64,000 nt of DNA from Asterochloris sp. CNOR1 (GCA_963969365.1 OZ017750.1:2976001-3040000); one strand, 5' to 3'. Numbered from the stretch's first letter, positions 13,301 through 24,354 are shown. Translations and numbers: made by a program. Notes: a model not told the origin generated them from the letters alone.

Positions 13301-14486
13301 GTCCGCACCAGGTGCCTCTGTCAGGAGAGGTGCTGTGCTCCCAGGCAGGCAGATGTTGCCTGTTTCACTCGAAGGAGCCCTTCCAAAGACACGTACTCTG
13401 TCTCAGTGGCCGCCACACAGTTGGCCTGCCCCTTGAAGGCTGCCACCGTCTGCCCTGCGCTAGCTCGATGCCAGACGGCTTACCAGGCATCACAGGCTGC
13501 CACCCAGCTGCCCTACCCTGCTCTGCAGGTACTTCAACACCCACAAGGTGCGGGCTCGCACAGGGACAGAGGCAGACCAAGCCACCAAGAAGAAGAAGGG
13601 GCGGGCAGCTGCACAGGCAGTTGATGAGACAGAGTCCCAGCTGGGTATGTTGTGCTAGCAGCTTAGTCGCTGGTGCCTGCCTAAGAAGCAGGTGGTGTGC
13701 AGGTCTGAGCTGCTGAGAAGACAGGATTGCTGAAGTTGATCTACGGCCACGCTGCCCTACTGATGCAGAGGCTGCTCAGTTGTAGGGCGGCAGCCTGCTG
13801 GTCTGGAGAGTCTGTACTTGAGATCAATCCTCCTCTTCACACAGCCTTCACCCTGCTGAGTGCCTGCCTGCCTGCAGATGGTGGCGATCCTGAAATGGAG
13901 CCAGAGCTGACCAAGGAATCCCCTGGGAAGTCCCAGAAAGAGGAGGAGGAGGAGGAGGAGGACGAGCTGGACCCTCTCATGTTGGCCAAGAAGGCCAAGC
14001 AGCTGGCACGGCGTGGAATGTCCTTCAATGCCAAGGAAACAGGCACCAAGGTGGGCACAGGGGCTTGGCTGGGTTCCCCTTGTCATCATCATCAAACTCA
14101 TTGAATTGGGTGGGCCAATCTCCGGGCGATTGGATCGCAACAAAGGATGCCTTGGGGTTGTCAGCTGTGTTGTTCTGCACTGGCACCTTGGCTGAATGTC
14201 CAGAGGCCAGGCAGCCCTTCAAGTGCCACGAGGGACTCTGGAGCAGTCAGGGGCTAATCATGGCAGCCATCTCCAATGATCCCTGTGTGTTCAGAGAGCA
14301 GCATTGGCCAGGGCGAGGCAATTGCGCCCCAGGGTGTGCACCAGACCTCTTTTCGCAGCTCCGGCTTCTCTATGCTGTGGGCCGTGTGGAGAGCACATCC
14401 ATGCTGTTCTGCAGGGCAAGCGTGGTGGTGGCAGAGGCGGAAGGGGCGCCGCCAGGGGAGGCGGCCGCGGCAGGGGCACAATGTGA
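1349..14486 (+). CDS. RFC1: Replication factor C large subunit (RFC1), about 19 exons
   Basis: Large subunit of the clamp loader that opens PCNA and places it on primed DNA. Exons read by phase: 1349-1399, 1469-1502 (DIRQWFGKPAPG, the N-terminal PCNA-contact motif), 1577-1620, 2086-2358 (AEPK-type basic repeats, acidic end), about 3491-3585, 3986-4088, about 4611-4808, 5307-5498 (BRCT: GKRFVISGTLDSL), 6140-6320, 6684-6873, 7186-7326 (Walker A GPPGIGKTSSA), 7527-7695 (VEVNASDTR), 8206-8378 (Walker B as MDEVDGM), 8646-8709, 8992-9111, 9739-9942, 10932-11113, 11914-12119, 12834-12964, 13529-13644, 13878-14050 and 14415-14486 (Gly/Arg tail ending RGTM). The C-terminal RFC1 domain is complete (DGDLVNRQVRQ; WLGQNSSAGKQRRLL). 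The start Met and the 4611-5307 join are the least certain parts. Several introns carry decayed exon copies. Confidence 0.93.
3551..3660 (+). repeat. RFC1 exon end duplicated into the following intron
   Basis: The last 30 or so bases of the RFC1 exon (AGAAGGCAGCCAGCAGGA, 3555-3585) recur about 75 bp further on at 3627-3660, just inside the intron, without the GTCAGT donor. This is one of many such decayed copies in the window. Confidence 0.7.
9628..9805 (+). repeat. Decayed copy of an RFC1 exon segment before the real exon
   Basis: The exon segment encoding DMSPFDAARKLLE (about 9767-9805) has a diverged copy at about 9637-9675 in the preceding intron (GCATGTCTCCCTTTG then a shared CCCGCAAGCTGC). 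The copy is followed by a stop in the same frame, so the downstream version is taken as the exon. Confidence 0.75.
9885..10390 (+). repeat. Two-copy decayed tandem duplication over an exon-intron junction
   Basis: The end of the RFC1 exon plus the start of the intron (about 9895-9970, with GATGACAGG, the AAGGTGAGAG donor and GTGCAGGCAAGGC) recurs at about 10175-10248. The intron segment 10071-10125 (TTGGGCTCTAGGCTGTGTGG) recurs at about 10332-10385. Together they show a unit of roughly 260-280 bp duplicated in tandem and then diverged. Only the first copy keeps an intact donor and frame. Confidence 0.75.
11580..11990 (+). repeat. About five diverged tandem copies of an 80-bp exon-bearing unit
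   Basis: Units start with a CCCCARYTGTCCCTG-like block at about 11650, 11730, 11812 and 11891, with a partial copy before them. Each carries a version of the exon start that encodes WLGQNSSAGKQ. Only the last unit has both TTTTGCAG and an open frame, and it is the RFC1 exon at 11914. The others lie in the intron and carry changes that spoil frame or acceptor. Confidence 0.8.
12048..12415 (+). repeat. Decayed copy of an RFC1 exon end and donor
   Basis: Exon segment YLPVLRRTLLAPL...VVEE plus the donor GTCAGCTCA (about 12048-12140) is repeated at about 12316-12415 with many substitutions and a small deletion; shared blocks include ACCTGCC, GAGGGAG and GTCAGCTCA. The second copy is intronic. Confidence 0.75.
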
Positions 14487-14818
14487 AATGTTTGCCCTGT
14501 TGCCACAGTGTCAGTATAGACGTTGCTGCTTGTACTGTGCCGTGCAGGCCACCTATGCTGTGCTTGCCAGCTTGGCCTGATGACACTGGCAGTTGACACT
14601 TTACCAGTCTGATGTATTTTCAATAGATAAATCAACTTCCTGATGTGTTACGCCATCAGAGTCATCAATCACCATACTGAAGAACAGTTCACACTTTCCA
14701 CAGACTTTGAGCAATCAAGCGTAGGGAATTTAGTGAGATGTATGTTGAGTGATACCTCATCCTGAACTGAGCTGACTATGTGTGACACTGTACTGCCTGC
14801 TGCCTTGTCAGACCTGGC
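14487..14818. other. Convergent intergenic stretch between RFC1 and SAMDC
   Basis: 332 bp between two facing stop codons. It must hold both 3' UTRs. It is more AT-rich than the flanking coding DNA, and I see no open frame, RNA gene or clear repeat in it. Confidence 0.6.
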
Positions 14819-17000
14819 TCATGCCACAAAAACCTGCACGGCGTGGGTGTCGCCCCATCTCACATCCTTGGCTCTGCTGTCCACTCCCTCGCTGTCTGAA
14901 GCCTGAGCTGTATCGCCTGAGACGGAGTCCTCAGACTGCTCCAGGCTGCCAGTGCGCAGCACAGTGCAGGGGCTAGCAGGGCGGCTCCCACACCCCTTGC
15001 ACGCCTGGGCTGAGGCATAAGTGTGGTACGCAGTGTGGCCGCCACTGGCAAAGGCCTGGCTGTTGTTGCCTGTGCAGCTGTAGCTTGAGGGCACGCCAGG
15101 GGCCAATGGCAGAAGCCCAGCATCGGTGGTCAGAGCTACAGTCATGTTGCCTGCAGCCAGAGGATGATGCTGGTTGCAAGTGCAGGGCACAAAAAGCTGG
15201 GTGCGCCTGGCACAGCAAACGTGCCCACAACAGGGCCTGTGCTTTGCCAGTGCCACCAAGGCTGCAATCAAAGCAGTATGTCATGCCAGCAGCAGACGCA
15301 TTGCAGCTCAACCCCACCCATACTCTGTTCAGCGTTGAAAGCACCGCTAGTCGGCAGCACCACGGCTTTGGCATGAACACCACTCAGTTGCAAAAGAATG
15401 ACAGCAGGCACAGCACAGCACAGCACACCACTCCGCACACAAGGTGCTCACCAGGTATGAAAAGCTCAGACAGTCGGGCCACCAGATGCTGGACATCCAC
15501 ACTGCCAGCTGCAAAGCAGCTGATCTCAAAGCTGGCGTAGCTGAAGCCTGCCTCTGGCGTGATGTGGATGGTGCTGAAGGTACGTCCCTCCTGGCTGTTC
15601 ATGCTGTACCCACAGGGCTCAAAGACGTAGTCGTCAATGGCGGCCAGAGGGACCAGGCTGCGTATGCCGCTGGCCTCAGTGGTTTGTTCAGCGCTCACGT
15701 AGCTGCTGCACCTGCATGAATATGGAGGTGTCAGGTACTGAGGCATGCTGCTGCACATGCCGCAACCTTTGGTGGTCTGCTCAGCGCTCACACGAAAACT
15801 GCTGCACCTGCAGGCAGGGGTGAGCAGGTCCCAGTACTGGTGCATATTCTCACATTGCAGCAGGCCTCCCATAACAGTGCAGGCTGCGCGGACCAGCTGC
15901 CAACTGGACCGAGCCGTGCTGTTTGACATGGGTGTCACACCAGCAGTGCACAAACTAGGGTCTGGTAGGGCATGCAATGCTTGTGACACAAGATGATGTG
16001 TGTGTGATGCAGCCCAAGAGCGATGGGCTGACCTGAAGAATTGCTGGGCCTTGACGGCATCCAGCTGTGTCATGCAGATCTCCAGGCTGCAGGTGGGCTG
16101 CTGTGCGCAAGCTGTGCCGGCCACATAGACGTGCCACTGCAGCCCATCGGCGGGGTGGCCCAGCACGTGGGAGCTGCTGCCCAGGCCAGCGAAGTAGGCG
16201 TCTAGGTACGCCACCTCCTGGGCAAAGCTGTGGTACAGCGTTGGCTGCAGGCACAAGGGTGGGTCAGGGTCACACATGCATAAAACAGCAGCCCATTGGG
16301 TGGTCAAGCTCCAGGGACCCCTGTGGAAGCCATGTGTCATTCATGGCTATGCACATGTGCCAAGCAGGTAAGGCACAGGTACTGCACGCAGTGCAGTGCT
16401 TGAGCTGCAGGCGGCAGTAGCAGAGCAACCAGCCAAATGGCTGGTAGCGCACCTGGTACTCGGGGAACAGGAAGGAAGCACGCGAGTACTTGCAGCGCAC
16501 TGCCTGGCAGCCCAGGCTGGCAGCCAGCTCCAGCAGGAGCGGCACGGCATTCAGCAGCTGCGTGGTCCCACAGGTCTTCAGGACAAACTTGTCGGGGTAG
16601 ACAAAAAGACTGGACTCTGCATGTGAAGGCGGCACATTGTCAAGCACGATAATATGTTGCACTCTGCAATGATGCTGGACAGCCTGTGCACAGCAGGTCG
16701 TGCTGCAGCAGCAGAAGGCAGGGCCAGCCAATAGGAGACGGCAGCTTCACAATCAATTCACAATACATTCCACCCTGTGCGCAGAAAGGGCTCACCTGAC
16801 AAGACATAGGCATCGAAGTAGGTGTTGCTGCGGGCTGAGACCACACAGCAGGCTGCCTGCTGCATCAGCAGGTCGATGGCTGGCCGGTCCAGGCCGCGAA
16901 GGCCGTTGAACCCGGCTGGAACACTGAAGTCGACCTCGATGCGCTTCTCCGATCCCTCAAAGACTGGGCTGGGCCATCCGGGAGGCTCCAGGGCGGTCAT
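14819..17000 (-). CDS. S-adenosylmethionine decarboxylase proenzyme
   Basis: Makes decarboxylated AdoMet, the aminopropyl donor for spermidine and spermine. Minus-strand exons: 17000-16796 (FEGSEKRIEVDF, FDAYVLS), 16616-16453 (ESSLFVYPDKFVLKTCGTT), 16244-16033, 15705-15452 (DDYVFEPCGYSMN; TIHITPEAGFSYASFE) and 15150-14819. Phases agree throughout. The self-cleavage site, where the Ser of the YVLSESSLF motif becomes the pyruvoyl group, is intact and is split by the first coding intron, which falls inside the Glu codon next to the cleaved bond. The conserved plant-type PCGYSMN and TPE.GFSYASFE motifs are present. The last exon adds a long Ser/Ala/Asp-rich tail (over 90 residues) not usual in the family. 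A conserved-looking upstream ORF lies in the 5' exon and is listed separately. Confidence 0.93.
15672..15815 (-). repeat. Tandem copies of the SAMDC exon-4 acceptor region
   Basis: The start of the SAMDC exon (TGCAG acceptor, then SSYVSAEQTTEASG) is preceded at about 15765-15815 by a diverged copy (CRCSSFRVSAEQTTKGCG) in the same reading frame, also with a TGCAG just before it. The intron-side copy could act as a second acceptor. The inner one gives the family-consistent protein and was chosen. Confidence 0.75.
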
Positions 17001-17151
17001 GGTGCTGTGCTAGGATGGGTGGCTCCTGTTAGGGAGGCTTCTCCTTAGCACACTGCATAGCATTGGCACAGGGACTGAGCAGCCAGCAAACAGGAAGCAC
17101 AAAAGTGTAGGGTGCATGTGATGGCGGCGGCTGCTGGCCATATGGGCTCAC

Positions 17152-17292
17152 GTCTGCTGGGTTCTGGAACTTGACTGCTATGCCCCAAGGCCTGAGCTCT
17201 GGTACAGGGGGCACAGAGGGCTGGAACTGCTGCCTGCTATTGCCACTACTACTACTACTACTGCTATTGGAGGCGTCACTGCTCTCTTCCAT
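17152..17292 (-). CDS. Probable AdoMetDC leader peptide uORF, first exon
   Basis: A 47-codon open segment starting at Met 17292 and ending at a GTGAGC donor (17151). It has a Ser-rich start (MEESSDASNSSSSSSSG) and then LRPWGIAVKF. From memory, the plant AdoMetDC leader (Pfam AdoMetDC_leader) likewise has a Ser-rich start followed by VRPNGGIKKF, which aligns without gaps at R-P-x-G-x-x-x-K-F. In plants this uORF represses translation when polyamines are high. If spliced to the acceptor ending at 17005, the uORF runs 15 more codons and stops at about 16957, overlapping the main start. A second AG at 17010 would instead fuse it in frame to the enzyme. If the intron is kept, the uORF ends at 17029, before the main start. 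Confidence 0.6.
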
Positions 17293-17471
17293 ACAGAGGT
17301 GCCAGAATGAAGGTATCTATAGTTGCTTGTTGTGAGTTCTCAGCTCACAGCTTCTTTTGCGCGGCAGTTTGCGGCTCTGATGATATCGGTTTGCTATTTA
17401 CCGTGCTTCGTCTTCTTGGAGCCCTTGCCCTGCTGTTTGGCGACCCTCCTTCCCTGGCCGGGCGTGACCCC
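17293..17471. promoter_or_regulatory. Shared divergent promoter region of SAMDC and the FHA gene
   Basis: About 180 bp separate the SAMDC uORF start from the chosen Met of the FHA protein, so both transcripts must begin here. No clear TATA box is seen. The FHA frame is open back to a Met at 17307, but using that Met would leave only 14 bp between the two starts, so the downstream Met was preferred. Confidence 0.5.
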
Positions 17472-20400
17472 ATGCTGAAAGCACTCTCTGCCACAGCCAA
17501 GCAGTTTAACGGAGGAGAATTGCTGCTGCGCTGCTCAAATGAAGGGACTATCCTGGGCAGGGCTGCCAATGGGAGGCACAACTACCGCATGCCCGCTGGC
17601 TGGCTGCAGATCAGTGGCAAGCATGCCTGTCTCAGGCCCACTCAGGTGGGCTGCCTCTCATGCTGCTCCCATCACGCTCACATTGCCCTGCCGCTCTGCT
17701 CAGCAGTCTTTCCTGTGAGCATGGTGCTGCATCAGGGCCCTGACGCTGTCAAACTCAGCATGCCAGCTGGGCCAAAAACACAGCATGCACGTCACGCTTT
17801 GCCTGCCACGCCCCCCAGACATGCAGCACAGTGGCTTAGCTGGCCTCTGCTGCACCTTCAAGACCCATGGCTCCGCTGACTGAGCTCCAAGTTGTGCATG
17901 GCATGATGGGTCTGGCCAAACAGCAGCTGCAGCCATTGCCCCGCCATGCAGGACCCTCAAGGCTGGACCATTGAGGACACCAGCAGCAATGGCACCTTCA
18001 TCAATGGCAGGAAGATAAACAAGAATCAGCCAGAACCCATCAAGGCCGGAGATGTTATCACCTTAGCGCATGCCGAGAGCGTTGCTGCGCCCAATGCCAT
18101 CGTGTGAGTGGGCGCTGTTGACACTTGCCGCTTGCAGGCTGCCACTCTATGCGGCATCACGGCAACTGTGCATCACTTGCACCTGCAACTGCTGCCATGC
18201 ATGGCATATGCTGGCCCCTGTGTGGTGGTTGTCCATGGCTGCATGATACGTTTTGGGTATATGCTCCAGAAGCACCAATGTCGGCCCAAGGGGTGCACAG
18301 GTGGCAGGGCATGCGCCTCAGAGCAACTGCCGCCTTGAAGCTGCAGGCTGTGTCCGCAGGTACCAGTTTGCAGAGGCGCCTGAGCATGCCAGCCCTCCAG
18401 AGCAGCAGCCGCCAGCGGGTGAGGCTCTGGCTGCAAACGGGAAGCGCAAGTCCCCCTCCTCGGACCCCCTGCAGGCGGGAGCCCAGTCCAAGCGGCCCAA
18501 GGCAGAGGGCGGGGATACCGACAAGCTGGCACTCATTGACCGGCAGAAGCGGCGTATGGAGGTGAGACAGCCCTCTGCCGCTTAGTCCTTCGCAGGCAGC
18601 TGGGAACAGGGACACTGCGCTTGTGATGGTCTGCTGCAGCCCGTCAGCCTCCAAGAGCTGCCGCGGAGATGGTTTGCTGCATTGTGGGAAGGCAGCATGG
18701 GTGTCTGTGAGTGCTGCTGTGGCCTTGGCACCTTCTCAGCTTGCTCCTGCATGGTGGGACCCTGATCCTTTGACAGGGGCCTCACCCATGCAGTGCAGCT
18801 GGCCGACACTGCTGCTGGTTTTGCAGCCCATCTGGGGCCATGCAACCAATGCGGCTGCCGAGATGTGCTGCCAACTTTGGTCCAGTGAATGACGCTGCCT
18901 TGGTGCCTGCAGGAGCAGGCTGCAGAGCTCAAAGCCCTGCGAGATGGCAGGGAGGCAGCAGAGAAGGAGCTGCGCTCTGCGAGGGTGGCTCATGCAGACG
19001 AGCTGCAGCAGAGCAGGGCTGCTCACACAGATGAGCTGCACCGGGCCAGTACTGCTCATGCAGTTGAGCTGCAGCAGGTCAAGGCGGCAGCGGCTGCTCT
19101 GGGGGATCAGGTAGGCTTGGGACTCCTTTCCAGTCCTTGAGCAACCTCTGCTTTGGGGGGTGGCAAGTGCCATGCGGCAGAGGGCGTTGGAGCAGACAAT
19201 CTGCAGCGGGGCAGGGAGACAACTGCTCTGGTGCAGCAGAGGCGCCACTCCCTGTGCCAGGCAGAGCGTATGTGTTCTGCCCATGTCTGACTTCCTCGTG
19301 CGGAGCAGGCATTCTAACTCTTGGTGTGCAGGGTGGGGCTGTCAGCATGTAGCTGCTGGGAGAAGAGAGGCTCATTCAACCAACACAGTTTGCTTAAGCA
19401 TCAGCAGCAGCCACCAAAACCAGCAAGGCCCACCGGCATACTATGGAGGGCAGCTTAAAGGTCATGCCTCACCCTGTGGGTGTTGCAGGGTTACAAAGTT
19501 GGTGCAACTAACAGGCAGTCGGTCATGGCTGCCACTCACCTGCTGGGTCCCTGCGAATATGCAGCCAGCTCTCACTTGACGACTCTTGCAGAGCGTCCCA
19601 GTGGAGCGCCTGGTGGCTCACTGAACTGCCTTGCTCTGCAGACTGCAGGACTGATGTCCACTTGCCTGAGCCGTGTTGTGCAGGTTGCCATGGCCTCTGT
19701 TTGTCCCCTCAATCCTGCGTGTCTCTGTGCAGGCGGCCACGTCTTCAGGGGCCCGCCTGTCTCTTGGCAGACTCCAGGGCAGGGACTCATGTTGCTGCAT
19801 GACCTCTGTGCAGGTGGCCAAGGCTACTGAAGCTCTGGCAGCGAAGACAGAGGAGCTGGCAGCCAAAGCTGCTGAGATGGAGGCCCTGCAGCAGTGCTTC
19901 AATGCAAAGCATGCCGAACTGGAAGAGCTGCAGGCGGGCGAAGGTGAAGTACAGGTAGGTGGCAGAGTCTGTCTGCTGGTGCGCCAGGGCCATTGCAGCA
20001 AGCCCAGCAAGCTGTGGCCAGCGTGGCTGCGCCAGCTGCGTCCTACCCTGCTGATGTCTACTTGCATATAGTCAAAGCAAGATTAGCCATTGGAGCTGCA
20101 AGCCCATGTGAGTTGCAGTGTCACAGGTGCACGCATGAGCTGCGACGGGCAAGCTGACGGCCTAGCAACAACCCTACTATTGGAAGATATCCCACAGATT
20201 ACTACCAGCCTAAAGCATCAGCCGTGTGTTGGGCTGAGCCTTGCCAGGACCAGCAACTTCTTCACGTTGGGTAGCTCTTGCCTGCTGTTGTGCTGTGGTG
20301 GTCGGGGTGCGACTGGCACTGCAGTGTCGTCACCTCTGTGCTTGGCTGTGCTTGGCTGCAGGATTTGATGCAATCCTTGTCAGTGCATGCAGCCATACCT

Positions 20401-23400
20401 GAATGTCTTTTGGCACCTGCAGCATGGCAGCACCCAGCCAGACAAAGAGGTGAACAGGTGGAGGCAGCCTGCAGCATTTGACAACAACTTATATTGTCGG
20501 CACACAGCTGGAGAATGAGGATGACAGGCTGCACACGCCTGAACACGATGGCCTCAGCCAGTGTTCATGCCTGCAGCAAAAGAAAAACCCGCCTCGAGAG
20601 GGAAGTGGGCCAGCTGGTGCGTCTCCTTGGTCATCCTTTGACTGTGCTGCAGCATGAAGCCACATGTCTGGATAGGGAAGTCGACAAGCTGCAAGTGGAC
20701 AACCTGAAGCAGTTCCTCAAGCTGCTTCTGACTGTGCTGCAGCGTGACAATACAAGACTGGCGAAGGAGGTTGACAAGCTGGAGGCCAAGTTGTGGCAGG
20801 CCATGGATCGCGCTGACCTGGACTCGCAGGAGGTTGGCCGTGCTTTGAAGGAGACGAAGCAGGCCAAGCAAGTGGCTGCTGCTGCTGAGAACCGCCGCAA
20901 GGAGGTGCAGGGGCAGCTGGACGAGCTGCAGCCACAGCTGCAGGTCAGCCTGCTGTCGCTGCATGTTTTGCTGCAGCAGCCCCTAGGCCGGCACAGGGCC
21001 AGCTGGGAGGGGTGGAGCCGCGGCCGCAAGTCAATGTCCCTCGCTTGTTGCTCTGCAGTCCCCACACTTGCGCCTGTATTATCGCTACCCCTGCCCTATG
21101 TCCTTCGTAACAGCATTGTGAAGGCCTGCCAAGACAGAGCTGCAGCACGGCTCAACAGCACCAGCTGGCGCCACCTGCGCGTTCCACAATGTGCGCATGC
21201 ATGGCAAACCCGTGTATGCACCCCAACCTAGCACCCTGCACACTCCCCACCAAAGCTGTTATCACAATGCAGTGGGCGCTGCAACAGGCCGGCATCATTA
21301 CTGTGGTTGCTGTGAGAGGGAAAGGCACATGCATTGGTCATGCCGCTCAGCAGATGGCATGTCACTCTGTGCTCAGGGGACCCAGCTGAGGCTGCTTCGC
21401 ACCTGTGCAGGCTGAGAGGGAGGCCCATGCACAGATACAGCAGCAGCTGGCTGAAGCCAGGGCAGAATTCGCAGAACAGGCTGCTGCAGAGAAGCGAGGC
21501 ATGCAGGACGACATCGATCGCCTGCAGCAGCAGCTGGAGCAGGTAAGGGCCTCCACAATCTTCCTGTGCGATGGAGACCTGCTTCAGTGCAGCATCCATT
21601 GTCATGCGGCTGCATACTGCCTGCTCATATTGGGGTGGATAGGAATCAGGAAACCAATCAGTAGATGTCTCAATCATGCAAGCCCTCTGTGATGCACTGC
21701 CTGCATTGGCACTAGAGCAAATAAGCAATGAGATAACATGTGCTTGTGCTGCAGGGCCACAGTTTCCCCCTTCAGCCATCATGCGCCTGTAACGGCACTG
21801 CTCAAAGTTGTCCCTGAAATCTGCTGTTGCAGCCTTCACCAGCCTGTGATACAAACTGCAAGCTTTGACTGTGTTTGCGCTGCTGGCAGGCCTGTACGGG
21901 CTTTTCACCCCCAGAGCATCACAGAGCACTTTGGAGTTGCACTTGTGATGTGAGGTTCTCATCCCTGGCACCCCTGCAGGCCCGCCAGGCTGCCCAGGTC
22001 GCCAGTGATGCCCGCCAGGCAGCAGATGAGAGAGAGGAGCTGGCGCGCTCCTTGATGGGCAGCGTGGACACCAAGGTCACTCTGCTGCAGCAGCAGGAGG
22101 CTTCAGGGGAGGACTTAGTGCGCCAGGCAGGGGAGGCAGTGGCCGTGCTGCAGAGGCTGCTGCAGGAGGGTCGCAACAAGGCTGCGGTGAGTGACTGCAG
22201 TGGTGCCTCTCTGCCCTGAGGGCGGGCTGAGGTGCACTCTCGGAGCTGCAGGGGAGGCAGTAGCCTTGCTGCAGAGGCTGCTGAAAGGAGGGCGCAACAC
22301 GGCTGCAGTGGGTGCTGCATTGTGAGTATGGTGGGCCTCTCTGCAGCCCTGATGGTGCGCTGATGTGTAGCCTGAGGCAGTCAGTCAGCTGAGTGGAGGC
22401 AGTGCCCGCGCTGCAGAAGCTGCTGCAGGCAGCTTGCAACAGGACTGCGGTGTGCGCTGCACCATTCAGAAGCTGTGCTGTGTGCAGCCATGCTGGCAGA
22501 CTCATTTGTGCTTGATGGGCTGTTGCTGCAGCAGCTGCTGCATCTGCTGCAACATCATGAAGGTGTTTCCGCATTTGTCAAACTGTGCCATGCTGGGCAT
22601 ACTTACGTTGACAAAGCACAGGGGTTGAAGTGCATAGCTACACATTGCAGCCTCTTCAAGCTGTCAGCACTGGTGTCCACATCAGAAGATTTTGTGACTG
22701 TCCAGGTGTGGCCCATGATGCCTGTGGCCCACCCCTGTATCATGCTTGATGAGCTGTTCTTGTGGCAGCCGATCAGCCAACATCCGGAAGGCGCTGCTGC
22801 CCTGACCCTGCCTCTGAAGTATCTTTTCATATGTTGTGCCTCCCACAGGATTTAGGACACTGCTGTGCAGCAAAACCAAGTCCACTATCTTGTGAAGGAG
22901 GCACAGTCTGGGCAGCTCAGGTGCGCAGCACATTCTACTGTTCACTTATTGATCCGTCACCTGCCTGCAGGGGCGACAAAGGGCGCTGTGGGAGGCCAAG
23001 AGGGACTTGAACTATGGCCTCAACGGCCAGGTCGCCACCAGCAGTGATGGCAGGGAAGCATCAGAGGCGCGCCGCATGACCCAGGCAGATGCAACCATCA
23101 TTCATGGCACCCAGCAGCAGGTAAGACGGTGGTGCTGTCACCTGCACGCAGCAACAGCTAGGCTGCCAAAACATGCGGCCGTAGCTGCCAAGGGAGGCTG
23201 GTGGGGAGCTGCACCTGAAGTGGCAGGTGGGCAGCACACTTGGGAACCCCAATTTGGGTGTCTCGCATGCTGCGCCAAGCTTGACTTAGACCATGCAGGT
23301 GATGCTGTGGACTGCGGCGCAGCCCTGCTGCTCAGGCGCACAGCACCTGGGCCATGCACGAGCCTCGCTGCCAGTCACAAGGACCATTGCTGTGCACATG

Positions 23401-24354
23401 CTTCAGCAGTCCTGTTCCTCACTCACTGGTCTGTTGCCCTTCCTGCAGATGGACGCTGCAGGCGTCAGCGATGAGCGGCAAGCCCTATCTGCCTCAGCCA
23501 CTGACCAGGGCAACCGAGAGCAGCCCGCCCCGGACTTCAATTCAGAAGCTGCACAGGTTGTGGGTGCGGGCCAGCACGCAGATGCCAGCACCTCAGACCA
23601 GCAGCAGCAGACGCTGATGGAGTCGGAGCAGCAGCCGCAGGGTCTGGCAGATGCAGTTGTGCTGGAGATTGACCAGGAGGCCACCCAGGTGTACAACGGG
23701 GATGCAAGGGCTGCCCTGGCTGCCCTGGGGCCTGAAACGGCGGCTGCCCCTGCCAGCCCACAGGGGCAGCCTGTTGGCTCAGACATGGAGTCTGCCAGCC
23801 AGAAGGAGCAAGAGCCTGCTGCCCCGGAGAGGCAAAGTGCAGAGCAGGCCGTCCTGCGGGCAGCCTCTGATGATGTGCAGATGGCGGAGGCAAATGCGGA
23901 TGCTGCTGATGGCCACGAGCAACAGCAGGTGGGAGCTGCAGGTCTTTGTGCTTCTGCTGTATTGTCAATGCGCTTGGCAAAGCTAACATGTCACAGCTGC
24001 ATGCCTGGCAGGTTGTGTGATGGCCTGCACAGGCAATAACGTCACACCGTGTCACACAGATGGGCTGGAGGAAGGAAGGACTGTGTGTGCCAGAAACCCC
24101 ACAAAGTCATGTCAGGCTGTCTAATGCAGGGGGTTGGCAGGCAGGGGCCCGGCTCTGAAGGCACGCCGTCGCAGCACAGCAGCGGGCGGCAAAGCGAAGG
24201 GCGGCGCAGCACGGATGAAAACATCGACACACACAACAGCCTGGGGCCATCATGGGCAGCTGTGGGCAAGGGCAGCCAGTCCAGTGGCGCCCCTCAGGTA
24301 TCGGCTAGGCAGCGACAGGAGAGCTGGGCATCTGAGTTTCACGACATTGCCTGA
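17472..24354 (+). CDS. FHA-domain and coiled-coil protein
   Basis: Phosphothreonine-reading FHA domain followed by long coiled coils; probably a nuclear scaffold or signalling adaptor. Exons: 17472-17645 (GTILGRAANGRHNYRMPAGW, ISGKHA), 17952-18103 (WTIEDTSSNGTFINGRKI, the FHA core with the SSNGTFING loop), 18360-18561 (basic KRKSPSS and SKRPKAE stretches, possible nuclear signals), 18913-19110, 19814-19954, 20743-20943, 21411-21542, 21980-22186, 22971-23120, 23449-23928 and 24130-24354. Most of these are heptad-rich Ala/Glu/Gln/Leu coils, then an acidic Gln/Ala-rich tail. Phases agree at the joins checked. An extra exon near 20508 (LENEDDRLHTPEHD) is possible. The FHA part is firm; the tail is hard to compare. 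A TGTAA poly(A) signal lies at 24484. Confidence 0.85.
20570..20790 (+). repeat. Three tandem diverged copies around a coiled-coil exon
   Basis: Blocks at about 20570-20625, 20638-20700 and 20728-20790 share a TGCTGCAG-like acceptor followed by a version of (L/C)xREVDKL: LEREVGQL, LDREVDKL and LAKEVDKL. The last one joins the rest of the exon (20743-20943). The earlier two may be alternative or decayed exons. Confidence 0.7.
22085..22465 (+). repeat. Three tandem copies of the end of an FHA-protein exon
   Basis: The exon end encoding GEAVAVLQRLLQEGRNKAA with its GTGAGT donor (about 22127-22195) is repeated at about 22248-22322 and 22391-22465. Shared blocks are GAGGCAGT, CTGCAGAGGCTGCTG and CGCAACA. 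Only the first copy has a good donor; the others are intronic and drifted. Confidence 0.8.

Noticed and set aside
15384-16340. Single 318-codon minus ORF through the SAMDC region
   Set aside because: It runs through introns. Only parts match the enzyme, and the splice-joined model gives the full family sequence.
17307-17471. Longer start for the FHA protein
   Set aside because: It would leave only 14 bp to the divergent SAMDC uORF start, and the added hydrophobic segment does not fit a nuclear FHA protein.
20508-20560. Extra FHA-protein exon LENEDDRLHTPEHD
   Set aside because: Not added to the model because no good donor follows in phase; it may be an old copy of the exon at 20743.
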